In this document: in pieces, positions 17,331 to 29,200 of the stretch
How positions within the stretch are numbered: the first letter of the stretch is position 1
How the letters are laid out: the number at the start of each line of letters is the position of its first letter
Source of the DNA: Prochilodus magdalenae
Taxonomy: Eukaryota > Chordata > Actinopteri > Characiformes > Prochilodontidae
Length of the DNA: 64,000 nt
Direction of reading: 5' to 3'
Assembly: GCA_024036415.1 (NCBI GenBank)
Contig: JAMWET010000768.1
Coordinates: forward strand, 94,501 to 158,500
The notes under the pieces: model-generated
The model's input: only the letters and a program-made list of their open reading frames with translations
Database searches by the model: none
What the model was told of the DNA's origin: nothing
Made by a program: the position numbers and the translations under genes

Positions 17331-17427
17331 CTAGTATAAGAAGGTTAGAGTCTAAAACTCACTATGAGCTCAGACGCTGCCCGAACAAGGGCCAGTGCTG
17401 ATACCTAGAGATTAATACACAGACATA

Positions 17428-17960
17428 CAGGGGTTGGACAATGAAACTGAAACACCTGGTTTTAGACCACAATCATTTATTAGTATGGTGTAGGGCCTCC
17501 TTTTGCAGCCAATACAGCGTCAGTTGGTCTTGGGAATGACATATACTGCGTCCTGCACAGTGGTCAGAGGGAGTTTAAGCCATTCTTCCTGCAGGATAGT
17601 GGCCAGGTCACTACGTGATGCTGGTGGAGGTTCGTCCTTCTTGGTGGTATGCTGACATTACCCTGGATACCGTGGCTCTTGATACATCACAAAGACTTGC
17701 TGTCTTGGTCACAGATGCGCCAGCAAGACGTGCACCAACAGTTTGTCCTCTTTTGAACTCTGGTATGTCTCCCATAATGTTGTGTGCATTGCAGTATTTT
17801 GAGCAGAACTGTGCTCTTACCTGCTAACTGAACCTTCACACTCTGCTCTTACTGGTGCAATGTGCAATTAATGAAGATTGGCCACCAGGCTGGTCCAATT
17901 TAGCCATGAGACCTCCCACACTACAATGACAGGTGTTTCAGTTTCATTGTCCAACCCCTG
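17428..17960 (-). mobile_element. Tc1/mariner deletion derivative, copy A
   Basis: The 533 bp element has inverted ends CAGGGGTTGGACAATGAAAC and its complement, flanked by TA target duplications at 17426-17427 and 17961-17962. On the minus strand it keeps the 5' end of a Tc1-like transposase gene (helix-turn-helix region), then jumps straight to the 3' end, so the catalytic domain is missing. It is in the same orientation as copy C (29317-29840) and opposite to copy B (24455-24987). Confidence 0.9.
17611..17775 (-). pseudogene. 54-codon N-terminal remnant of Tc1 transposase (copy A)
   Basis: An open frame starting [10 protein letters not shown] runs through a paired-like helix-turn-helix ([20 protein letters not shown]) and stops at TAG just after the internal deletion junction (EGRTSTSIT). 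No DDE catalytic residues remain. Transposition activity is impossible, but a DNA-binding peptide could in principle still be made. Confidence 0.75.
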
Positions 17961-18214
17961 TACATACTAATATACTCTGATGCAGGGTAGGGAATCCCAC
18001 CTGTGGGGGTGTTCCAGTTGAAACTTTAAGAAAGCCTCAAAAAAGATGATTTTATGACTGGAGCTGTTGGCTTAAGCTACTTGATTCACTAACAGCATTA
18101 GAGACTATTATTACTTTAATGAGAAATTTCAAACAGGCTAAAAGAACTCTCAGGCCATGACCTGTGGCAAGACCAATCCCTCTGTCTCATTGCAAACGCT
18201 ACTAAAAACAGGTT

Positions 18215-20497
18215 AAGTAGTTGAATTTTTTTATTATTTTATTCTCGTGTTAATACAATAAATATACAAAACTCAAACTACTCAACATGCGACTGCAGGG
18301 GAGACAAGAGTGCATTTGTACAGTACAATGAAATTCAGGACAACAGGCAACCACTCGTCGATTTTACAAAATATACAAATATCCCTTGGTTTTCTCTCCG
18401 AACAACTACGCTCGCCTCCCGCCGCCTCCTCAGTGTTTCAACTACGCTTCTAGTGTCATCCGTTTAAAAATTACAACTTAAAGCCACGAGCCAACGCACA
18501 CGCACACACACACGCACGCACATGAGTTCACATCATATTGTCTGTCTACGGACTCTCAGATTTTCCAAGTTCTAATTTTTAATCAAAGCATTTCAAAACT
18601 GAAAATATATATATATATTTAACAGAAACATTCAGGTGCCATTTGTTGAAATGTATTCATATAAAAGGAAGAACGGCTTGCAACAGCTCGTCTCACGCAC
18701 GCGCACGCTGAAAGGAGGGAACCTAACCGGTCTAAGAAACTCCGGGACAGAAGAAATAAAGAAGAAAAAGCACTCCACTCAGCCGCTGATGAAGGAGTTC
18801 TAAAATAAATCCAATAAGCAAGTCCTCAGCTAGCCGAGCGGCTAGATCAGTTTGAGACCCAATACTGAAAAACACATACAGAGCTGAAAGGATCCACACA
18901 CTTAAAGCAGTCTTGATACGGTTACATCCCATAATCGTCAGACTTGGGCGTTTCTAGGTGACTGTCACCAAGGCTACAAAGGCTCCACTATCCTGTAATT
19001 AAAAAAATAAAAATAAAAACATAAAGGAAAAAAAAAACAACAGTTTTTTTTTGAAGACCTTCAGAGCTCCTGCCGTGGCTTCAGAAAGATAACGGACACT
19101 GGTCATCTGGAATGACCTGAAACTGTAACTGGCTGATTCCACTGACTCACAACATTTCTGCATGATTAGATGCTTCCGAACTGCCATTCAGAGTGGGCTG
19201 GTGTGACACGGTATACAGTGGTGGTGATGGGAGACATCTACCTCTAATACTCCCTCAAAGAAACTCACTGCATGAAATGGCTGGGAATATGCCACCTGGC
19301 CCACCAAGACTGTTTACATGCAGTTACTGATCCGATATGTGCAGGAAATCTGCAGCCCAACTGTTTAATGCTGTTATGTGCACTTGAGTAACCTGACATT
19401 GGAAATTCAGGGTCTACACGAGTCGGGCAGTAATCGAATTTCTGTTTTGCAACCAGCTGGTAAACTCACAGAACACGACGTGGCATGAAACTGAACCCAG
19501 ACTGAGAAATCCAAACGAAATCAGAGCAAGAGTTTAGATGCACTGACAAAAACCTGATTACTGAAGTAAAACTAAGTAAAATCCAGCCCCCCTTATCAGA
19601 TTTCCAGGCCTTAATCCTATCTAAGAAATAGCAGCATGACCACTTGAGTACTGAGACACCTGTAGACGTCTGATTATGATAAGTTTAATAAGTGCATGTA
19701 AAATCATGCTCAATATTCATGATACCTCTGTGATGATATTTCGACCTAAAGTGATTTTTTTAAATCCATTCATGGTGGAAGTTTACATGTCAGGCCATGT
19801 GAAGTTAAATAGTGCCTACGGAAAATATTATATCCCCCAGAATTCCCACAATTTTACCATCATCAGCATTCTAAGATGACGTGTTGGGGTTCACTGGGGG
19901 CTCGAATAGTAAACAAGAGGCTGTTGTACACATGGTGACCCCTGGTTCCCATCTTGTCTTTTAGATTCACCACTGCAGACCTTTAAGCTGACTAATACTT
20001 GACATGTAATAGTGATTTAGGCTCAGGCTTAATAGCCGATTAGTGATTTTGCCTCCTAGCTGTTCACACTTAGTAGCTATGTGTGGGCCAAATAGCTCTA
20101 AATGGCTATGTCTGTGTTGTACACACATGGTAACCTCTGGTTCCTATCACCACCACTGCAAAGTCTCTAAACTCAACCGCTGCACATCAAACCTCTCCGA
20201 CTCCACATCCCAACGACTGAATTATGCAGAAATGTATGGAATGTCAGTGCTTCTCGAGTGTTTAGCCCTCCAAACGGCTAAACACTCACTCCAATACTTA
20301 AGGTATACTGCCGTCGTCAACCTAATCTCAACTGTGGCATGCAGCTGGTTACTACAAGCGATCATTTTTCTGCACCCCAAACACAGCCGACTTGCTTAAG
20401 CATCTGCTCATTTCCATAGCGAGCGAGTTGGCAGGTTTTCTGTACGTATGCAGAGATTAAGTTGAGAAACAGTGTATTTCCTTTAACGTTTCACTAT

Positions 20498-20528
<31 letters not shown>

Positions 20529-21441
20529 CCACACTTACTTGATAACTGTTTACAGACACGTGGGCTAGCGAGTTTTTTGTGTTTGCGGTCAGCGCTTTTC
20601 TCCCACTCGTCTCCCAAAGCGTCCTGCACCTTTAAAAAAAGCTTGACCGGACAGTGGAGGCGGACTTAGTAAGCTTCTCATGCATGTTTTTACGAGCAAT
20701 ATCCTGAGGATTACACACGCTTCTCCCGCCACCCCCCACCCTCCCGGGATACACTTTCCATTCTGAAGTATTGTCTAATATAAAAAAAAAAAAATAATAA
20801 AATAAAAAAAAAAAGGCTGGAGGCGCTCGGGAACATATTTGACTTCAGTCAATCTTCTTTCACGTGTAAGCCTGTTTCCTCCTGGAGAACTCCTGTTCCG
20901 CTGGTTTTAGTGTTTTCCTGCTCTCGCTATCCAACCTGGGTTAGTTAGTATGTCAGAGCAGAAGGACACCAAAAAAGTGCGGAACAGGACCTGGTTTGGA
21001 GAGACGGATATAAGCATACAGGGTTCTAAACATACACAGGGAAGGGGAACAGGATAACAGCCTGCGTCTCGCTCGTTCTGGGCCGGACAAAAAGACCACT
21101 TTTGTCTGATTGCATCAAACAGGCCTCAGACTTAACCATGAGGTGGCTGGAGAGTGTTGACTCATGTCAGAATTAGGCAGGTGAGGCGTTGCTGGAGTGA
21201 AATAAGCTGGAGAGAAAATGTGGGGATAAGGCGGAATCGGAGGTAACGAGCGACAAAAGGTCCGTCCGAAACTCCTACTGGGCGCAGCACACGCATGGTA
21301 ACAGACATTCCTCTCAGGAATGAAGGTGCTTGTGTTAGAGAGCATGGTTGTCGGTTGGATGATTTATCTGAGGGCGCTCTTTCGCCTCCCGTCTGCACAG
21401 GAAGCAAACCAAATGTTTGTTCCTGTTTATTTATTTTTTCT

Positions 21442-21522
<81 letters not shown>

Positions 21523-21830
21523 AAAGGCGCGACGCACGTTCACAAAGTGGCAGACTCTACACACGCAGCACAAGGACACACTCCTGATGGACGCACATGC
21601 ACCCAGGTGAGAACCACCTGCTGAGTGACATGAGGAAAAGAGAAAGGAGGCGGAGTCTCAGTCAGCCACTTGAGTGCAGCAAGTCAATGAAAGACGTGGA
21701 GTCTGAAATCCTCCACTTCAGAAATGGGCAGGGCTTGTGGATGACTGGCGAGTCATGTGAGTACGTTTAGGAGGAATAAAAGAAGAGGAGTGTGGACAGA
21801 GAAGGCGGGGATTTGCTCTGCCTGGGCCAA
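18215..21830 (-). other. scamp1: Probable long scamp1 3' UTR
   Basis: No gene lies between the scamp1 stop codon and two overlapping AATAAA signals (minus strand) at 18230-18235 and 18238-18243. A long 3' UTR is plausible for scamp1, though nearer signals exist around 21427-21435, so the true end could be closer. It contains (CA)n at about 20500-20530, an A-rich run near 20780-20815, parts of the MITE-like repeat at 19925-20170, and the (TA)n at 21445-21518. Confidence 0.4.
21445..21518. repeat. (TA)n microsatellite, 37 repeats
   Basis: About 74 bp of uninterrupted AT dinucleotides, the longest such run in the window. Lies in the presumed scamp1 3' UTR. Confidence 0.97.
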
Positions 21831-23207
21831 TCAGAACTGCTCTTTGAAGGTTCCTCTGGCCGCGTTAGAGGCTGCGTTAGCTGCGGCTGTCTGGACTGTC
21901 TTGTTGGACATGACGCCAGTGGCGAACTCCTGCTGAGCTTTCTCAAAGCTGGCGCCGGTGGTCCGATACAGCCCGTGAACCTGCACGCACATAAGTTATG
22001 ATGTTAACAAAAGATCTGTATAAAATAAGAATGAAATAGTCCTACAAATAATGTCATAATCTAGAACTTTAGAAATAATTTACTGCAACTTGGGCAAACT
22101 CTTGAGAGATGACGGGTGTTACCTTTTTAAACATGATGAGAGAGATGACTGCAGAGGCAGTAAAGAGAGCAGCGATGAGGATCATCATGATTCCTACAGG
22201 AACGCTCTTATTCAAGCCCGTCAATGCTGAGATCCAGCCACTGCACACAGACATACATTATATGAGATCTTTAGACAGGGTAATGAAATTTCAGCTTTAG
22301 TGATCTTAACACGGTTTCTGCAAAAACGGCATCAATAAAACCACAAGGTGCAAGCACACTTCTAACAGCGTAAAAACGGGTTTGTGCTTTTCTACCTTGT
22401 GCCCCAGCCAGTGATTCCGATGGCCTGCATCACATGGACACCAAACTGGCAAATATACACGAAGAAGAACACAAAGAACCGGAAAGAACTGTCACTCCTG
22501 CACAGAGAGAGGAGAGGGCAGAGGAGAGAGGAGAGGGACAGAGAGAGAGACTTAGTCTAAAGGTTTAGCTTATTTCAACAACTACATTACTATCAAACAC
22601 AGCTTTGAACTGTTGTATACACATAAAATGGTCATATTTTTATTAAAACATCATGCTCACTTAACTGCAGAAAATCTGTTTTAGCTGTGACAGGTTTTAA
22701 TGTTATGCACTGATGTTCAGACTTCAGACACATTAACTTTAAAACTATGGGATCTTACTGCTCACCATGTAGGGGATGCAGTCTCACTTCCTTCTCTAAA
22801 ATGACTCAAGTAAGGCTTTGCATACAGGCTAAAACGCTCTGTTTCAGTAAAAAAAAAAAAAAATTGGCATAACAAAAAATGTTAGGGTTTAAATATTGGG
22901 GTTAGGTTTTAGTGTAAATGTAGGGGTTAGGGTCTAGAATAAATGTAGGGGTCAGGGTTTGGGTAAATGTGTGGTTAAGGTTTGGGCTTGTAAATGTAGA
23001 GGGTTAGGGTTTTGTTTGAAAGTAGAGCTTAGGGTTTGTAAACGTAGGGGTTAGGGGTTTAGTGTAAATGTAGGGGTTAGTGTAAATGTAAGGACTAGGG
23101 TTTAGTGTAAGGGTTAGGGGTTTAGTGTGAAAGAAGGGTTTGGGGTTTGTAAATTAGGGTTTACCGTCATAATAATGATTTTGTATACATTTAGATCCCT
23201 ATTAACT

Positions 23208-23272
<65 letters not shown>

Positions 23273-26200
23273 TGATAAATATGATGATGGATTTTTGTGA
23301 TAAACTGACAGTGAGTGTTTTGTATTAAAAGAGAGCGTACCAGTGTGCATGCATGATTACCTGAAAGCTCCATAAAGAGGTCTGTACCAGCAGACAAAGG
23401 AACAGGGAGTGAAGAGCATGAACCACAGGATGGCCAAGCCGAAGTCCACACCACGATTAGCATCCACACAGAACCATGACAAGCAACCAAATATGTTCAG
23501 AAACAGCGTCGCCGTGTGGACTTTAGGGGGAACAAACAGAAAAACCATCTATGAATATTGATCTAAAACATGTTTATACAATGGCATTTCCAAAATAAAG
23601 CCTGAGATGCTCAGCAAAATGCAAACATAAACAAAAATGTATAGCCTATATATGATAGAAAATTCTGCATATCAAATGTTGAAACTCAATTTTAGTTTTT
23701 AAATCTCTGTCCGTTTTCAATAGCTGTGATGCTCCTATTGGGATTAGGTCAACAGTCACATGACTGACTATGCTTTCCAGAGAGACTGTAAAGATGGGGG
23801 GGGGGGTGGTCACTTAATTTAGTAAAACAGGCATTCTTACTTTACAAATTCAAAGATAATACTATCTAATGAATCCCCATCTTTTAATAGTCATGCCAGT
23901 TTCTTCATCCTTCTGACTTCAGAAATAGAATACAAAAGCGCCCTGAAGAGAAAGATTATTAAATTATTCAGGGCACAAGAAATGAACCAAAGAAGCTCCT
24001 GCAGGAAGACTGTAAAGCTAAAGGCGGCTGCTGCAAAGCAGGGCTGGGAACTGTGCTCAGAAAGACAGAGAGCTGTCGTACCACATGTTAAAAGAGGACG
24101 ACTCCACTAAATGCTCAACAGAGTTGAAGGCAAATGTGTGATGACACTCCGGCTGCAGAAACCATGAGTGGTTGAGGGGATTCTTTAATTTTAATTGTCC
24201 CGTGTCTGACTGCAGGGTAACGCTGGCAGATCTCAAACTCAACTTGTGACTTTTTTCCGGCTGGGATTTGAGCTTGTAATCACACAACAACGGGACAAAA
24301 CCTTGATACAGGAGAGAAAGAAGACTGTAGTGCACACAAAACACCATCACAGTAAATAACACACACATCTGAAATAGGTCAAAACCCTTAGCGTAGGAAC
24401 AGCATGTCAACAACCAACAAGTTCTATGAACTGCCGCACCTAAACGCTGAAGTACAGGGGTTGGGCAATGAAACTGAAACACCTGTCATTTTAGTGTGGG
24501 AGGTCTCACGGCTAAATTGGACCAGCCTGGTGGCCAATCTTCATTAACTGCACATTGCACCAGTAAGAGCAGAGTGTGAAGGTTCAGTTAGCAGGTAAGA
24601 GCACAGTTCTGCTCAAAATACTGCAATGCACACAACATTATGGGTGACATACCAGAGTTCAAAAGAGGACACGTTGTTGGTGCACGTCTTGCTGGCACAT
24701 CTGTGACCAAGACAGCAAGTCTTTGTGATGTATCAAGAGCCACGATATCCAGGGTAATGTCAGCATACCACCAAGAAGGACGAACCTCCACCAGCATCAC
24801 GTAGTGACCTGGCCACTATCCTGCAAGAAGAATGGCTTAAACTCCCTCTGACCACTGTGCAGGACGCAGTATGTGTCATTCCCAAGACCAACTGACGCTG
24901 TATTGGCTGCAAAAGGAGGCCCTACACCATACTAATAAATGACTGTGGTCTAAAACCAGGTGTTTCAGTTTCATTGTCCAACCTCAGTATCTACTTCAGC
25001 ACAAACCAGTAAACAGGCACCTAAGGTTACTTCAGATTCTGAATGTGGAGATGACAAGCTTGTTCGTTCCAAACCTGCTGCCGAATCTAATCAGGTGTTT
25101 GAGTCAGACGTTGTGAAAGCAGATCAAATAAATGGCGAAGTTGGAATCAGATTTAAAAAAAAGAAATGCTTTGCTTACTGATACTGTATCCTAACAGCAA
25201 GAGAGCGCTCAAATGTAGCACCACATCGCATCAGGACAATACACCAGAAAGGTCAAAATCGAAACCCAAACAAACAGACCCATCAGAAAATAGCTCAAGG
25301 ATTCACCTACAGTGGGGAGAAAACTACCGAAGTGTCCCTAACAGTCAGAGACACAAAACAATCAATATTCACCTCCAGCTGATCATTTTTCTCCAAACTG
25401 CTTCATTTTTGACTACATCAGTTTGTTTATTAGGTGCGTAGAGATCTTTCTTTTCCCCACAGAGCAAAACAGGATTTCCATCAAAGCCAACATGTCGCAG
25501 AGCACTGCATCACACTCACAGCTGGTGTACCCAGCTTTACTGATGGGAACACATTAGGTTTGTCATTGTCACTTGCTTTTAGGGCACAATGTGACTAGAA
25601 CAAAACCACATTCAGGTTAATCTGGCAAACGTTAATGAGTCAGGCTGACACCTGATTATGCTTTATTCATGATGCAATAATATATTTATTAAAAAATAAT
25701 ACTGGCCTACATTATCGATTACCTGGATTTTTAGCCCCTTCAATTCTGCCACAAACAAATCAGTCAAATTTCTGCCAGCCAAATAAACAACTAAGAAAAC
25801 CAACAAAAACACCATAACCATATATGGCAGCTATTAATAAGCCATTTTAAAATCAGCCCTAAAATGGACCAAATTAATAAGATTATGGATTAAAAATAGG
25901 AAAAGACAGACCTCTTTATCTGACCTTACTCGCTCACGCTCCTACACATCCCTCCCCTCGGATCAGTCCAAACTCAAAACTTAAACACCTGTCACCATCC
26001 TCTGACACATGACTTGACACATGATCAAGCACCTCTTTAGTTTGGAGTTCTAATAAATGTAATAGTCTGCTGTGGGGCAAATATGCTGTTTGATTTCCCC
26101 CTATATTCTATAGCCGCTGGCACAGTATAACGCCTCTGTAGGGCCAAACAATTCAGAGTAAACAGACACAGAGACATAGAGAGGGCCACACATGACCCTG

Positions 26201-29200
26201 TGCTTGTTTGTTAGGGGAATTCCAGTGATTTGGCACCGGGAGTCCAAGTCATTCACTACAAGCAGACATTAATTCCAGTCTAATAAAAGGAATTCCCATA
26301 CAGACTTGGCTTTGTGCTGTTGACAGTTCCCTTGCGCTGTGTCTCTGTGCTGCAGAGGTGAGTTCAGCCTTACAGATAGAGCCAAATGTTTCTCAGCTAA
26401 GCAGAAATACAACAATCCCTTTTTAAACTTGGTAATAGAGACGGTATGCAGTAGAAGTGATTAAGTTAGAACAGATTTAATTTGGAACTGGACTTCAGAA
26501 TGGACCCTCTGAACTACAGACAAATGTCTATTAGAGTAAAACATGAAGGAAGCTGTTGTTGGTGCAGGCGGTGCTAGGTGAATCAAGTCCACTTCCTCGT
26601 TTCTATACTCGTTGTCAGAGGAGCATTGCTGTGCCTGATCCACATGCCGCCACCTTCTTCTCAGTGTCACAACAGGGCTTCTAATGATCCAGAGAAACAG
26701 ATACACTACACTACACTACACTACATGCCAGAAATATACACGCACCTCATCGCTCAGCACGACGCTCACCAAAGCAGGCATCTGCTTTTAACTAATACAA
26801 CAGAACACAGCGTGTTCAGCTGTCCAGCAATGTTGCAACAGCAGTTTCTTGAAAAGATGCAGTGGTGCATCCTGTGCGTCAGGTGAAGCTCACGCTAGCC
26901 TTCATCCTCCTAGCTTGGCGGGGGCAATATGATGAGTTTAACTTTATCAGTCTGCTTTTCTAAGCACAATTAAGTCTTGTTAATTGGACTTAATACAGCG
27001 TATTAAATACTAAATAAAAAATGTCTATAGTTGTAAGTTTTATTATTATTATTCTTTGGCACTACAGATTCTATTACATCTTAAAAATAACGCATCTTTG
27101 GAATATCTGATGATTCTACATATGATTCCTAGACGATACTACATAATATGAATATTTGTCATATTGCCTACCTCTACATGGTAGCAACCCTTCATCAGGG
27201 GAAACCTAGCTAGGATTTATTTGGCACATGCTAAACTGAGGTGAAAACTGGGTCAAAAGCCACATACCCCCATGATCTGCAACATGATCTCCTACTTCTT
27301 TACCCTCTTTTAGCATGAGCACATCAGCAGGGTCAGTTAATTAAACAGCTGATTGAACATTAGACTAGACTGTTCTAGAGGGTTCCGATTTATTTTACAA
27401 AAGCATCATCATACAGATATGCTGCCTGTGCGAGTCAGGGTCATTTCTTCTGTCTCTAAGAACTAATAAACACAGATTCACGTCTGCTTGAAAATAAAAC
27501 TCCCGCTCATCCACGCTCTGGGAGAGGATCAGCCTTAGATGCCAAATAAAGCGGCTGCTTGGCTAAGAAGGACAAAGAGCTACAGATCAGAGGACCAATG
27601 GTCTGAACAGACAGCGTGCACTCACACATCCACAGGTAGTACATGATCTTGACCGTTTTCTGAAACTCCACAGGTATGTCTACAGATATGTCATGGTAGA
27701 AACACGGGCCGACCGGAAACTTCTCTGGAAGAGGTGGCCAGTTGTTTTTCCTTCCTGTAAAAGAGTAAACAGGAAAAATAATACAAAGAATCAACAACCG
27801 TTTTTCAGTAGAAACTCATAAGGAGGCAATGTGAGAGTCACACCGAGCGATTTGTGGTTTTTGATGGTATAGTTCTCATGTTTCTTCACACCACATGCAG
27901 AAAGATAAATGTTGCTGACCCAAAAAAAAAAACTTGCAGAACTTGCAGTGTAGCTGTGGTCACATTGTGTGGCTTTACTTTCTTGTTGCTCTGCTAGTGT
28001 CTGTGTAAATGGTCAACACGGGATATGTAGTAATGCACGCCAAAAGATCAAAACAACATTAATAAGACGATTCGTTTAGAGTTTTTAAACCCATTTTTTG
28101 GTTGCTGCTCCTTTAAAAAGGGAAACTCCTCCCATGACTGACTGCACTGCACTTTCAGACCGACCACAATATCTGGGAAACTGCAAATCTGGCAACCCTG
28201 CGTGACTGTGATGTACACTAAGGAAAACAAGCTGTATTATTGGGTTGCTATAGTTACCTTGCAGCTTTAAATCCCTACTAATAATGTCGTATGACAATTG
28301 CAGACCATTCTGTGTGGCTTCATTAGCTGTGCTGTCATTTACACTGTCATAGAAACTACATGTGTACTACTCTGATGTTCTGTAGCTGGCACACAACTAT
28401 GGAAGCCTGAATGGGAGAATAGGAGAATGCAGTAAGTAAAAAGTGACTAAATTAAATATGAATATATATTTAACATATTAAGCATTGAAGGTGTCCATGT
28501 AATTTTCTTAACTTTTTGGCTGTTCTGACTAAAAATTTAAAAAAGCACAGATGGTCTTTTTAACTGGAACTGTGTCTAATATTAAGCAGCCATTGTAACA
28601 AACTGCTGTGTTGTGATAAACATGGCTAGCTAGTTAGCTGTTTGTCATGTTATCCTGCAGCAAAAATGTAAATGATGTCATATACATAAGCAAACAAAAC
28701 AGCAAAAAAAAAGTGGAGAATGGTTAAAAACAAGGCAAACCTCCTTTCTTCCTTACCGCTGAAAGGTAAAGGTCTATACTGCAGCAGCAAAACTGATTCA
28801 GGTGATTCAAGTTAAGGAGCTTGTGTTTCTAATGATGGTGTAAGAACGGCATTGGTCTCACTGGTTCAGACTGGCATTCTGGGTCATCTCACCTCCCGAT
28901 GCGCTGAGGGACTGCATCTCCCTCTCTCTGCGGTCGAGCTCTGCAGCCTTCCTTTCCAACTCTTCCTGCCTCCGCAACAACTCGGCCTGAGCCCGCGCCT
29001 GGTCCTACAATGAACATCCATGTTTAAATAAATAAACTCTGAAGTGCAGACAACATAAATCATCACAGTGAGACAAACAAGTTAATTATGATACACAATA
29101 TGATTTAAAAATGATTAAACCTAGGTGGTGAATGATAAGTGAACACAGAACTGTTAATAACACCCAAAAAGAAAAATAAATAAATAAATATACATATATG

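Larger units (their letters stand above)
13561..18214. other. Intergenic region between chchd10 promoter and scamp1 3' end
   Basis: No gene is supported. Apart from the tandem duplication at 14472-14935, the SINE tail at 17234-17330 and the Tc1 derivative at 17428-17960, it is AT-rich sequence with short open frames that show no protein family features. Phrases such as GCGCCCTCTGGTGTT near 15643 and 16302 look like ends of old interspersed repeats. Confidence 0.5.

Noticed and set aside
17615..17827. Plus-strand 70-codon frame starting [11 protein letters not shown], with a near-identical copy at 24588-24800 on the minus strand
   Set aside because: It is the antisense of the Tc1 transposase remnant. 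Its conservation between copies reflects the shared element, not a gene of its own.
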